Source of the DNA: CAYNXB01 sp964401045
GTDB taxonomy: Bacteria > Pseudomonadota > Alphaproteobacteria > Sphingomonadales > Sphingomonadaceae
Assembly: GCA_964401045.1 (NCBI GenBank)
Contig: CAYNXB010000015.1
Coordinates: 1 to 44,112, forward strand
Direction: 5' to 3'
Length of the DNA stretch: 44,112 nucleotides
Position 1 is the stretch's first letter. Each line of letters opens with the position of its first letter. Shown here piece by piece: positions 17,075 through 25,840 of this stretch. The notes under the pieces were generated by a model. That model was not told the DNA's origin and made no database searches. It saw nothing but the letters and a program-made list of their open reading frames with translations. Position numbers and translations under genes: made by a program.

Positions 17075-19762
17075 TCACCACCTCAGGCGAGCGCTGGCGG
17101 CAAATGTCCGCCCGATCGGGCTCGCCGCGGTGGCGTCATAACCGCCGTTGCCATTCACCCCCGGCGCCAGGTTCACATAGGGCGGACCGACGTCGAACAG
17201 ATTGCGGACCTCGACACCCAAGGTAAGGCCTCCGCCCAGGAAGCCCTCGTTTGTGCGGCCCGGCGTCCAGGCGAGACTGAGGTCGATCGGCGTGTAGCTG
17301 TCGACCTTCTCGTTGGGAGTGATGGCGTCGTTGGTGTAGCCGCCGGCATGGGTAATCGTGAGCCGCGCATCGAGGTCGCTCATTTCCCAGGCGAGGCTGC
17401 CGCGGGCCTTGAAGGTGAGCGGCTGGAACAGGAAGTTGCGCCGGTCCCGCAGAGTCCCCTCCGGGGTGATCGAGACTTTGTAATCGAGCAGATATGTGGC
17501 CGACCCGTCGAGGGTGAAGGTGCCTGCCGTTTCCGTCGGAATTGCGTAGGAGACGAAGAAGTCGATCCCCTTCGTCTTGGAGCGGCCGAGGTTGTTGTTA
17601 CGGCCATCGACGAACAGGGTTACGTTGTTGGGATCGCCCCCCGGGAAGGATCCGCGCGCCAGGGTGATCCCCTGGTCGAGCAGTTCGAGCACCCGCGCCG
17701 CCGCATTCGCCCCGTGCAGAATGATGCCCGTTCCTGCGAACTGGTCTTCGCGGTTCAGGATCGCCAGGTCCGCCAGGTAGGTTTCGACCTGGTTCTTGTA
17801 TTCGACATTCCAGTAGGTCGCGCCGATCCTCAGCGATGAGGTCGGCGTATATTCAAAACCGAACGACCACGTCGTGGCAGTCTCCGGCCCCAGGTCGAGG
17901 TTCGGAGCGGACAGCGCGAAGCCCTGCAGCGGCGCTCCGCCGGCGGGGTTCTGGTAGCTCTGTCCGAACAGCGCGTTGCTGTTGCCGTAAATCTGCGAGA
18001 TCAGCGGCGCGCGGAACGATGTGCCATAGCTTCCCCGCAGCGTCAGCCCATCGACCGGCGACCAGTCGACGCCGACCTTGGGGTTGGTCGTGCTGCCGAC
18101 GTCGTCGTAGTGATCGTAGCGAACCGCCGCGTCGACCACGAGCCGCTGAAGCCCGGCGGTGGCGTTGCCTGGCCCGAACAGCGGGATGAGCAGCTCCCCG
18201 TAAGCCGAGTCCACGCGCCGGGAGAAGTTGCGATAGGTAAGCGGCGTATCGGGATTTCCGCGGGCGATGCCCAGATCGACCTCGATCTCCTGCCCTTCGT
18301 ATCCGGCCGCCAGCTTTACCGCACCGCCCGGCAGTTCGAACAACGTACCCGTCAACCGGGCTTCGTAGCCATCAAACCGGTTGAGGGTGGGCGCGTAGAA
18401 GATCTGGTTGGAGATGAGCGCAAGCGTTGCGGGCGATGTGCGCCCGAGCCCGTAAGGATCGAAAGCTGTTGTCGGGTCGCCGCTGGCGAGCGCGGTGGCG
18501 AGGGCCGCGTTGTTGATGCCGAAATGCTGATCCGAGACGTCCTTGTTCTCGCCGTGCGTGTAAAGCGCCTCGAACTGCCAGTCGCCGAACAACTGGACCC
18601 GCGCGCCCGGGGTGATCTCCCAGCTCTTCGCGGAGCCGAACGCGTCGTCCGAATGCACGTCGTCTATGAACTTGTACGCCAGGGTGTAGCTGCTGCCGGC
18701 GAACCCGGCGGGACGCACGAAGAAGGCATTGGTCTGTGGGACGGTGAGGGTCGCGGAGCTCGCCGCGCTTCGGCGGGTAAATTCGCGCCGGCTCCAGAAC
18801 CCGTCGAAGAAGAGCTCTACCCGGTCGCCGATCGCCAGCGTCCCGGTCCCATTTACGGTGTCGTATTCCTGCGTCGGAAACAGGTCCTGGCCGACGATGT
18901 CATCACACAGGTTTCGCGTCCCGGGCACAAGCAAGCCGGCGGTGGCGGGAGTGACGCCCGCTGCCGGAATCGCATAGCTTACGCCGCCGGCAACGATGGT
19001 GCCGGGCGCGCAGCGATTGACGCGATAGTCGTTGCCGCCGAATTCCCGCTGATCGCTGGTGAAGAAGTCGCGATCGTCGCCAGAAAGGTTCGATCGATAG
19101 ACGTGTTCATAGGCCACCATAATCTGGCCGCCGTCCCACACTTTGCCCAGTGCCGCGCCCGCCTGCCATTCGTCGAAATCACCATCGTCTGAAATACCGT
19201 AACGCGCCAGCACTTCGCCGCCGTCCAGGCTGCGCCGGGGGATGAGATTGACGACGCCTGCGATTGCATCGGAACCGTAGATGGCCGATGCGCCGTCCGC
19301 GATGACCTCGATACGGTCGACGCCGAGCGACGGCAGGATCGAAGGATCGATGGAGCGGCTGTTGCTGATCGCGCGGTGGCCATCGACGAGAACGAGCGTG
19401 GCATAGGGCCCAATCCCGCGCAGGTTCACGCTGTTGCCAAACGTGATATTGCCGTTGCCGCCCGATTGGCCGCGCGAGCTTTCGCTGACGCCGAGGTCGA
19501 AGACCTGGGGGATTTCCTTGATGATCCGGTCGACGGTCACCGCGCCCGAAGCAGCGATTTGATCCCGTCCCAGTGCCGTGACGGCCGAGCCTACCGGCGC
19601 GGTCCCGCGAAGGCGGCTTCCGGTGACGACAATCGCAGTCGCATCGGTGGCGGGGGAGGTGTTCTCACCCGTCTCCTGCGCATGCACCGCTGCCGGCAGG
19701 ATCGCCGTGATTGCGCTTGCACCAAGCAGTAGGCCAACAAACCGATCAGTGTTGTTCATCAT
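17075..19762 (-). CDS. TonB-dependent receptor
   Basis: This 895-residue outer-membrane receptor has a signal peptide ending PAAVHAQ and a TonB-box/plug region ATAIVVTGSRLRGTAPVGSA. The plug includes VNLRGIGPYATLVLVDGHRA and DGASAIYGSDAIAGVVNLIP. The barrel ends in FAASARLRW with a terminal aromatic. Two tandem ATG codons exist; the second (19759) has better spacing from GGGGGAG. It is divergent from the CapA-TRAP-CoA operon, with an operator 60 bp upstream of its start. It probably moves the operon's substrate into the periplasm for the TRAP system. The ligand is unknown. Confidence 0.95.
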   Translation of the reverse strand: MMNNTDRFVGLLLGASAITAILPAAVHAQETGENTSPATDATAIVVTGSRLRGTAPVGSAVTALGRDQIAASGAVTVDRIIKEIPQVFDLGVSESSRGQSGGNGNITFGNSVNLRGIGPYATLVLVDGHRAISNSRSIDPSILPSLGVDRIEVIADGASAIYGSDAIAGVVNLIPRRSLDGGEVLARYGISDDGDFDEWQAGAALGKVWDGGQIMVAYEHVYRSNLSGDDRDFFTSDQREFGGNDYRVNRCAPGTIVAGGVSYAIPAAGVTPATAGLLVPGTRNLCDDIVGQDLFPTQEYDTVNGTGTLAIGDRVELFFDGFWSRREFTRRSAASSATLTVPQTNAFFVRPAGFAGSSYTLAYKFIDDVHSDDAFGSAKSWEITPGARVQLFGDWQFEALYTHGENKDVSDQHFGINNAALATALASGDPTTAFDPYGLGRTSPATLALISNQIFYAPTLNRFDGYEARLTGTLFELPGGAVKLAAGYEGQEIEVDLGIARGNPDTPLTYRNFSRRVDSAYGELLIPLFGPGNATAGLQRLVVDAAVRYDHYDDVGSTTNPKVGVDWSPVDGLTLRGSYGTSFRAPLISQIYGNSNALFGQSYQNPAGGAPLQGFALSAPNLDLGPETATTWSFGFEYTPTSSLRIGATYWNVEYKNQVETYLADLAILNREDQFAGTGIILHGANAAARVLELLDQGITLARGSFPGGDPNNVTLFVDGRNNNLGRSKTKGIDFFVSYAIPTETAGTFTLDGSATYLLDYKVSITPEGTLRDRRNFLFQPLTFKARGSLAWEMSDLDARLTITHAGGYTNDAITPNEKVDSYTPIDLSLAWTPGRTNEGFLGGGLTLGVEVRNLFDVGPPYVNLAPGVNGNGGYDATAASPIGRTFAASARLRW

Positions 19763-19821
19763 TACTCCCCCCGGAGAGCGGGCGATTCAATCGCCTTGTG
19801 GAGGCGATTTGTACGTTGCGC

Positions 19822-19843
19822 ACAAGATTGTCAACAATATGGT
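19822..19843 (-). promoter_or_regulatory. GntR-type operator for the TonB receptor promoter
   Basis: This 22-bp near-palindrome has the core ATTGTTGACAAT on the minus strand. It differs from the site at 19919-19940 at only 2 of 22 positions when read in reverse complement. A TTGACA box inside it (19829-19834, minus strand) faces the receptor gene, with a possible TACAAA -10 about 15 bp further on. It lies 60 bp before the receptor start. TTGT-NN-ACAA symmetry fits GntR/FCD operators. Binding by the 16395 protein is inferred. Confidence 0.75.
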
Positions 19844-19917
19844 GACCAAGGCGTCGCGGCAAACGGGGCTACCGATCGAGGCGTCAGGTCATTCTTCTTC
19901 TGGACGAAAGGCCATCA

Positions 19918-19941
19918 GACAATATTGTTGACAATATTGTC
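19918..19941 (+). promoter_or_regulatory. GntR-type operator for the CapA-TRAP-CoA operon
   Basis: This is a perfect palindrome with 11-bp arms, GACAATATTGT and ACAATATTGTC, and a 2-bp centre (TG). The contained TTGACA (19928-19933) faces the operon, suggesting that the operator covers the -35 box so that a bound repressor blocks polymerase. It is 97 bp centre to centre from the other operator and ends 63 bp before the ATG at 20004. The rest of the gap 19763-20003 shows no gene. Confidence 0.8.
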
Positions 19942-20003
19942 GCCAGTCGTAGCCAGCAAGAATGCGAGGGGTGATTGCGTGATTGGTTGGCGGTGAGCAG
20001 GGA

Positions 20004-21119
20004 ATGAGCCAGGGCGGCGCCCTATGCGTGGCGGTCACCGGCGACCTGGTTCTGGATGAACCGGACGCTGGCTACTGGCTTTCGGGCATCGCCCCCGCGT
20101 TGCGTGCTGCAGACGTGACCATCGGTCACCTCGAGGTGCCACATACGGCCTCGCTGGTGGAAGCCGGCGGCGATGTGCCGGCGCCCGGCGCTCCTCCCGA
20201 AAACCTGGCCGCCCTGTCGCCCGCGGGGTTCGATATCGTCACCCTGGCGGGCAACCATATCGCCGATTGCGGCCCGGAAGGCATCGCGGACACCGTGCGC
20301 GAACTGGACCGGCACGGCATTCGCCATTCTGGCGCAGGACCCGACCTCGCGGCGGCGCGCGCGCCCGCCCTGGCGGACGCGGAAGGGCTGCGTCTCGCCG
20401 TGCTCAGCTACAACTGCGTCGGGCCGCAGACGGGCTGGGCCGGCCCCCATCGGGCAGGTTGCGCTTATTTGCCGATCGTCACCGCGGACGGTTCGCCGGT
20501 CTCACCGACCGCGCCGCTCGAACGGGTCGCTCCGGAAGCGGTGAATATGCTGCGTGAGGACATTGCGTCGGCCCGCCTCGAAGCGGATTTTGTCCTCGTG
20601 GCGCTTCATAAAGGCATCGTGCACACCCCTGCGAAGCTCGCACCTTACGAGCGGGAGGTCGCGCATCTTGCGGTCGAATGCGGCGCGGATGCGGTTATCT
20701 CGCACCACGCCCACATCGTACGCGGAATAGAGTTTCACAACGGACGGCCGATATTCCACGGGCTGGGCAACGGGTGCGTCGTCACCAGCGCCCTGTCGCC
20801 CGATCAGGATCATCCGGCGCGCAGCGAATGGGCGCAGCGGCGCAAGGAACTGTTCGGTTTCGAGCCCGATCCCGCCTATCGGCTCGCCCCGTTCCATCCG
20901 GAAGCGGTGAACGCATTTATCGGCAAGATCGTCTTCGCAGCCGGTAAGCTGCCGCAGGCATGGATCGTCCCGGTATTCGTCGAGCCGCCGGGACGGCCGG
21001 TCCTTGCCCGCGGGCCGCAGGCGCGAGGCATCTCCGATTACGTCGAGCGCGTCACCGCCATGGCGGGGCTGCCGGCGATCCGCATTCACGACGATGGCAG
21101 AGCGGAGCCACGCCAGTGA
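20004..21119 (+). CDS. CapA-family protein (metallophosphatase fold)
   Basis: The product has 371 residues from the ATG at 20004; a TTG at 19983 is the alternative start. It has the CapA/PGA_cap pattern: VAVTGDLVLDE, IGHLEVP, TLAGNHIADCGPEGI, VLVALHKG and ISHHAHIVRGIEF. These are metal-binding Asp, His and Asn motifs of the calcineurin-like fold. Named members take part in poly-gamma-glutamate capsule synthesis, but no signal peptide and no capBC genes are seen here. As first gene of a transport and CoA operon, overlapping dctQ, it more likely has a hydrolytic or ligase-accessory role on the imported substrate. That role is inference. Confidence 0.85.
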   Translation: MSQGGALCVAVTGDLVLDEPDAGYWLSGIAPALRAADVTIGHLEVPHTASLVEAGGDVPAPGAPPENLAALSPAGFDIVTLAGNHIADCGPEGIADTVRELDRHGIRHSGAGPDLAAARAPALADAEGLRLAVLSYNCVGPQTGWAGPHRAGCAYLPIVTADGSPVSPTAPLERVAPEAVNMLREDIASARLEADFVLVALHKGIVHTPAKLAPYEREVAHLAVECGADAVISHHAHIVRGIEFHNGRPIFHGLGNGCVVTSALSPDQDHPARSEWAQRRKELFGFEPDPAYRLAPFHPEAVNAFIGKIVFAAGKLPQAWIVPVFVEPPGRPVLARGPQARGISDYVERVTAMAGLPAIRIHDDGRAEPRQ

Positions 21120-21565
21120 GCAAGCCGATGATCGTCATCATCTGGCTGGGTGGTCTGGCCTTGCTGCTCGCGGTAGCGATCGACACCATCGCGGTGATCG
21201 GCCGCCACGTGGGGCTCCCGCTCACCGGCTCGATCGAACTGATGCAGGCGGTCATTCTCGTCTCCGGGGCGCTTAGCCTTGTAGTGGCAACCGTCGACCA
21301 GTCCCACGCCCGGGTCCGCCTGTTGGTTGACAAGCTATCCGGGAACTGGCGCGACATGGCGGATCGGCTGTCGAGCGCATTGACCATGCTGTTCTATCTC
21401 GCGCTCCTGGCCGGATCGGCCTGGCTGGCCGCTGACCTGTGGAACGGCAGCGAGCAGAGCGAATGGCTCGGCGTTCCCTGGCGGTTGCTGCGCCTGATCG
21501 CGAACATCTGCCTGCTGGCGGCGTCGCTGGTCCTGCTCCGGCGCGTGTTCGGGAAGCGCTCATGA
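21116..21565 (+). CDS. dctQ: TRAP transporter small membrane subunit DctQ
   Basis: The product has 149 residues from a GTG that overlaps the CapA stop (GTGA); an ATG at 21128 is possible. It has four hydrophobic segments, including IVIIWLGGLALLLAVAIDTI and AVILVSGALSLVVATV, the usual topology of DctQ. DctQ pairs with DctM to form the membrane part of the sodium-driven carboxylate importer. The gene overlaps dctM by four bases (ATGA), as in typical TRAP operons. The frame is open further upstream inside the CapA gene, but that part is not used. Confidence 0.85.
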   Translation: MSKPMIVIIWLGGLALLLAVAIDTIAVIGRHVGLPLTGSIELMQAVILVSGALSLVVATVDQSHARVRLLVDKLSGNWRDMADRLSSALTMLFYLALLAGSAWLAADLWNGSEQSEWLGVPWRLLRLIANICLLAASLVLLRRVFGKRS

Positions 21566-22875
21566 CCGAACTGGCTACTCCCTCGACGGGCCTGATCGGG
21601 GTCCTGGTTCTCCTTACCCTGCTTCTTCTGGGCGGTCGCATTGGTGCGGTGCTGGGGCTCGTGGGGCTCGGTGGACTGGCGCTGACGCTCGGGCCAGAGG
21701 CCGCGCTGATCAAGGGCGGCGTCGTGGTGATCGACACCCTTACGCGGTACGAGTTGGGCACGCTGCCGCTGTTCCTGTTCATGGCGCACGTCTTTTTTTC
21801 GATCGATGCCAGCCGGGATTTGTTCGACGCAGCCGCGAAATTGCTAGGCCACCGCCGAGGCGGCCTTGCCTATGCCTCGATCGCCGGGTGCGCCGGCTTC
21901 GGCACCATCAACGGCTCGAGCCTTGCGACCACCGCCACCGTCGGGCTGGTCGCCTATCCGGAGATGCGTCGGCGGGGCTACGACGACAGGCTTGCGACAG
22001 GCACGATCGCCGCAGGCGGAACGCTGGGCCAGATGATCCCGCCATCGGGGGCCCTGATCGTCTTTGGCATTATCGCCGAAACGTCGATCGGAACGCTGTT
22101 TACGGCGGCGATCATCCCGGGGGTGACCCAGGCTCTGCTCTACGCCCTGGTCGTGTTCGTGCTCGTGCGGTGGAAGCCGGAGCTGGCACCGGCCGGAGAG
22201 CGGGCCTCTTGGCGTGAGCGATGGCATTCGCTCGCGCGGATCTGGGAAATCGTGCTGCTCATGGCCTTGGTGATCGGAGGCATCTCCCTCGGCTGGATCA
22301 GCCCGGCGGAAGCTGCGGCTATCGGGGCGACCGGCGCCCTCCTCATCGCGACCCTGCGCCGCAAACTGACCCGCGCCGCGCTGTTCACCGCGTTCCACGA
22401 AACGCTGCGAACCAGCGGTCTGATCTACCTCATCATTATCGGCGCGCTGATCTTCTCGGTCTTTGTCGGCGTCACGGGCCTTGCGGACGCGGCAGGCCAG
22501 CAGGTCGAAGCTTTGGGGCTGGGGCGCTTCGGCACGCTGATCCTTATCGCGCTGTTGCTCCTGATCCTGGGATCAGTTCTGGACGGTCTGGCACTGATGC
22601 TGCTGACCACGCCGATCCTCCTTCCGATCGTGGAAACCACCGGGCTCACCGCTATCTGGTTCGGCATCTTCATTACTCGGGCGATGGAAATCGGCTTCGT
22701 GCATCCGCCGTTGGGCATGAATCTCTACATCATGCAGGGGGTCGCGAAGAACGTCTCGATCAACCGCATCTTCAGGGGTGTGCTGCCGTTCCTCGCGAGT
22801 GACTTCGTTCACCTCATCCTGCTCATCCTCTTTCCGGCGATCATCCTGTGGTTGCCGGCCGTGCTTGGAACCTGA
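21562..22875 (+). CDS. dctM: TRAP transporter large permease DctM
   Basis: This 437-residue, strongly hydrophobic protein has about 12 membrane helices. Family motifs include GCAGFGTINGSSLATTATVG, the GxxNGSSxATTA substrate/sodium site of DctM proteins, and LGQMIPPSGALIVFG. The C-terminal half repeats this pattern with MEIGFVHPPLGMNLYIMQG. It forms the transport channel with DctQ and receives substrate from the DctP lipoprotein encoded six genes on (27120). TRAP systems usually import carboxylates or sulfonates, which agrees with the CoA-transferases downstream. Confidence 0.93.
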   Translation: MTELATPSTGLIGVLVLLTLLLLGGRIGAVLGLVGLGGLALTLGPEAALIKGGVVVIDTLTRYELGTLPLFLFMAHVFFSIDASRDLFDAAAKLLGHRRGGLAYASIAGCAGFGTINGSSLATTATVGLVAYPEMRRRGYDDRLATGTIAAGGTLGQMIPPSGALIVFGIIAETSIGTLFTAAIIPGVTQALLYALVVFVLVRWKPELAPAGERASWRERWHSLARIWEIVLLMALVIGGISLGWISPAEAAAIGATGALLIATLRRKLTRAALFTAFHETLRTSGLIYLIIIGALIFSVFVGVTGLADAAGQQVEALGLGRFGTLILIALLLLILGSVLDGLALMLLTTPILLPIVETTGLTAIWFGIFITRAMEIGFVHPPLGMNLYIMQGVAKNVSINRIFRGVLPFLASDFVHLILLILFPAIILWLPAVLGT

Positions 22876-22877
22876 CC

Positions 22878-23756
22878 ATGATAGCGATCGCCGGTCCGAA
22901 CCTACCGCTTGAAATCCTGCAGGCGTCCGGCCGCTATGCAGGGCCGTTGCCGATCGTGCCGGACAGGGAGACGCCGCGCGCAGGCGAGTGGTTGGAGAGC
23001 AAGTTCGCTCCCTGGGCTTTCGCGTTGCTCGAGGCATGGGCAGAGGGCGAATATGACGACCTCGAGCGGGTCCTCTTCAGCCGTGCGGAAGACAATTCGC
23101 AGCGGCTCTATTATTACGTGTGCGAGTTGCAGGCGCGGGGCCTGATAGCGGGGCCGAAAGCGACGATCTTCGACGTGGCGAAGATTCCCCGGACCGCCAG
23201 TGCCGAACGAACCATCGCCAAGGCCCGCGATCTGGCCCGGGAGCTGGATGTGAGCGACGCGGCTATCGAAGAGGCAATCGCGGCCTCGAACCGCACGCGG
23301 GCTCAGGCCCCCGCTGGGAACGGCGAGCGCGTCTGCTTGCTCGCTGGAACCTCCGTTCCCGACGGCCGGCTGCATCGCGCGATAACCTCGGCGGGCTTCG
23401 AACCCGTCGGCCAGACACTGGTCGACGAGTGGATGGATCTTGGTGATACGATCGAGGAGCGCACCGGCGATCCAGCCGCGGCGGTCGGCCGTCAGGTGCA
23501 TGAGAGCACGTCCGGGTCGCGCAGTTTCGCCGATCCCGGCGCCCGGCTCGCGGCACGCATCGCGGCTGTAGGCGCGAAGGCGGTGATCGTGTGGCAGATC
23601 GAGGAGGACGAGGCGCAGAGCTGGCAGCTTCCGGCGCAGCGGCGCGTGCTCGAGAATTCGGGCCTTCCACATCTGGTGCTCACCCGGCGAGATTGGCGCG
23701 CCCGCGATGGAGCGCCGGTGGAGATCGTCGAGTTTCTCTCGCGAGCAAACGCATGA
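22878..23756 (+). CDS. 2-hydroxyacyl-CoA dehydratase-like subunit, Cys-poor
   Basis: The product has 292 residues from the ATG at 22878, two bases after dctM. The fold pattern follows the HgdB/BcrC family: RLYYYVCELQARGLI in the first half, a helical linker (SAERTIAKARDLARELDVSD), then RVCLLAGTSVPDGRLHRAIT beginning the second Rossmann-like lobe and VIVWQIEEDEAQSWQLPAQR near the end. Active members hold a [4Fe-4S] cluster by three Cys per subunit. Only two Cys residues are present here, neither in the usual place, and the protein is shorter than typical. It is probably a structural or clusterless partner of the 25837 protein. The assignment rests on pattern, not on a full alignment. Confidence 0.6.
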   Translation: MIAIAGPNLPLEILQASGRYAGPLPIVPDRETPRAGEWLESKFAPWAFALLEAWAEGEYDDLERVLFSRAEDNSQRLYYYVCELQARGLIAGPKATIFDVAKIPRTASAERTIAKARDLARELDVSDAAIEEAIAASNRTRAQAPAGNGERVCLLAGTSVPDGRLHRAITSAGFEPVGQTLVDEWMDLGDTIEERTGDPAAAVGRQVHESTSGSRSFADPGARLAARIAAVGAKAVIVWQIEEDEAQSWQLPAQRRVLENSGLPHLVLTRRDWRARDGAPVEIVEFLSRANA

Positions 23757-25840
23757 CGCCGTTGGCTGGTCACCGCGTCGCGTGCCTCGGCGGCATGGCC
23801 GAGCGGCCGCTTGCGCGGTTTCTCGTTTCCCTCGGCGCCGAGCTCGGCGGACCGGTGGACGGCGCATCGTTCGTGATCGACGATCTCGGGCGCGACGAAG
23901 CGGTCAAGCGCGTGCAGATACCGGAGAACGCGATTCACGTTTCCGTCACCCCCTTCGGTTCCGGGGGGCCGCGGTCGCATTGGCGCGGCGGCGAGCTGGT
24001 CGCCTCGGCGACGGGCGGCGCGCTGCGATTGACCGGGGAGCCGGGGCAGAAGCCGGTCAAGGAAGCGGGCGACGCCTGTACCTTCCACGCCGACATGGTG
24101 GCCGCGGCGGGCGCATTGGCCGCGCATTTCGCGCGCGGCAGGCACGGGGCCGGGCAGCACGTAGATGTCTCGATCCAGCAGGTCGCGCTCAGCCGCAATG
24201 TGAACGGCGTGCTGGTCTGGCAGTTCGATCGGCGCAAGCTCGATCGCGCTGGCGGCCGGCTGGCATACGGCAAGGCGAAAGTGCGGGTGCTGTGGAAGCT
24301 GGCGGACGGGTGGTGCTTCCATGCCCTGATGACCGGCCGGCTGGGAGCTCCGGCGAACCAGGGCCTGTCCGCGTGGATGGACGAGGCCGGGTTCGACAAC
24401 CCCATGCGGGAGGTCGATTGGCTGGCCTACAACCGCTCCACTCTCGCGCCCGCGACACGCGCCGAATGGGAGGCGGCCATGGCCGCGTTCTTCGCTACGC
24501 GCACCAAAGCCGAGATCGCGGATGAGGGGCGCCGGCGCGGCATCAACGCCTGCGTCGTAAACGAGCCCGCCGACGTGCTGGTGGATGCCCACCTGGCGGC
24601 ACGCGGGTTTCTCGACACGCCTTCCGGGCTGCCCGAACGCTTTGCCGTGCTGAGCGAAGGATCTGCTGTGCAGGCGCCGGCAATCCACTCCGGTGAGCGT
24701 CCCGGTCCGCTTTCGGGCGTGAAGGTGCTCGATTTCGCGTGGGCGCTGGTCGGTTCTATCACGACCAAGACGCTGGGGGACCTGGGGGCAGAGGTCGTGA
24801 AGATCGAAACCCGCAATCGCCCCGATCTCGCGCGGCTCGACGTGCAGGTGTCCGCTTCCACCGCGACGAGCCTCGATGACAAACCCTGGTTCGCCCATCT
24901 CAACACGTCCAAGCGCAGCCTCACGCTCAATCTGAAAGAGCCCTCGTCGCGCAAAGTGCTCGATCCGTTGATCGATTGGGCGGATCTCGTGGTCGAGAAC
25001 TTCTCGCCCGGAACTATGGCCAGGCTCGGGCTGGGCTACGATGATCTGGTCCGGCGCAACCCGGGCCTGATCATGCTGTCGGGAAGCGTCTATGGCCAGA
25101 CAGGGCCGCTTGCGCAGGAATGGGGCGTCGATGGCACGGGTGGCGCGCTATCCGGCCGCACGTTCCTCACCGGGTATCCCGATGGCGATCCGGTCATCCC
25201 CGGTGCCGTACCATACGGCGACGTGATCGTGCCGTTCGTGATGGCGGCCGGCGCCGCGGCCGCGCTCCAACATCGGCGCGACACCGGCTGTGGGTGCCAC
25301 ATCGATGCCAGCATGTATGAGATCTGCGTGCAGCAGATGCGCGATTTCCTCGCCGCTGCGAAGGCAGGTGAGCGCCCGCAGCGTCTCGGCAACGCGGAAC
25401 CGTCGGTGCTTTTCCAGGACGTCTTTCCCGCAGCCGGGGACGACCGGTGGGTGGCGATCAGCCTTTTCTCCGAAGCTGACCGGGAGAAGCTCCTGTCGAT
25501 CACAGGCGCCGACATCGAGGCGTGGACTTCGGTGCGCGAGGATCGCGTCATCGCCGAGCTGCTTCAGGGCCACGGCATTGCCGCGGGAACGCTTCAGGAT
25601 TGCGAGGACCTGCTCGAACGTGACCCGCAGATGGCCGGGCGGGATGCGCTGGTCGTGCTCGATCACCCGGCGCTCGGCGCATTCAGGCACGTGAACACCC
25701 CGCTTCGTTTTTCCCGCGACGGTTTTGAGCCGTTCCGCTCGCCCGCCATGGGAGAGCACAGCCATGAGATCGCGCGCACGATCTGCCGTCTGGGCGAGGC
25801 GGAGATCGCGCTGCTGCAAGAACAAGGAGCATTTCATTGA
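23753..25840 (+). CDS. Fused double CaiB/BaiF class III CoA-transferase
   Basis: The product has 695 residues from the ATG that overlaps the previous stop (ATGA). The C-terminal half (about 318-695) is a full class III CoA-transferase with GVKVLDFAWALVGSITTKTL, LGDLGAEVVKIET, NLKEP and Asp490 in VPYGDVIVP, the position of the aspartyl-CoA nucleophile. The N-terminal half (about 1-315) is an abbreviated copy with VTPFGSGGPRSHW and Asp114 in FHADMVAAAGALAAHF, then GAGQHVDVSIQQ. Both halves thus keep the catalytic Asp. The enzyme should transfer CoA to the imported acid. Ordinary members are about 400 residues and dimerise as interlocked rings; fusion would fix a two-lobed assembly. Confidence 0.88.
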   Translation: MTPLAGHRVACLGGMAERPLARFLVSLGAELGGPVDGASFVIDDLGRDEAVKRVQIPENAIHVSVTPFGSGGPRSHWRGGELVASATGGALRLTGEPGQKPVKEAGDACTFHADMVAAAGALAAHFARGRHGAGQHVDVSIQQVALSRNVNGVLVWQFDRRKLDRAGGRLAYGKAKVRVLWKLADGWCFHALMTGRLGAPANQGLSAWMDEAGFDNPMREVDWLAYNRSTLAPATRAEWEAAMAAFFATRTKAEIADEGRRRGINACVVNEPADVLVDAHLAARGFLDTPSGLPERFAVLSEGSAVQAPAIHSGERPGPLSGVKVLDFAWALVGSITTKTLGDLGAEVVKIETRNRPDLARLDVQVSASTATSLDDKPWFAHLNTSKRSLTLNLKEPSSRKVLDPLIDWADLVVENFSPGTMARLGLGYDDLVRRNPGLIMLSGSVYGQTGPLAQEWGVDGTGGALSGRTFLTGYPDGDPVIPGAVPYGDVIVPFVMAAGAAAALQHRRDTGCGCHIDASMYEICVQQMRDFLAAAKAGERPQRLGNAEPSVLFQDVFPAAGDDRWVAISLFSEADREKLLSITGADIEAWTSVREDRVIAELLQGHGIAAGTLQDCEDLLERDPQMAGRDALVVLDHPALGAFRHVNTPLRFSRDGFEPFRSPAMGEHSHEIARTICRLGEAEIALLQEQGAFH

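Noticed and set aside
22878..23756. Reading the 22878 gene as a complete, active dehydratase subunit
   Set aside because: The cluster-binding Cys residues are missing, so I call it only dehydratase-like.
23492..24898. 468-codon open frame on the minus strand
   Set aside because: It is antisense to the fused CoA-transferase and the dehydratase-like gene, and no recognisable domain or ribosome site is seen.
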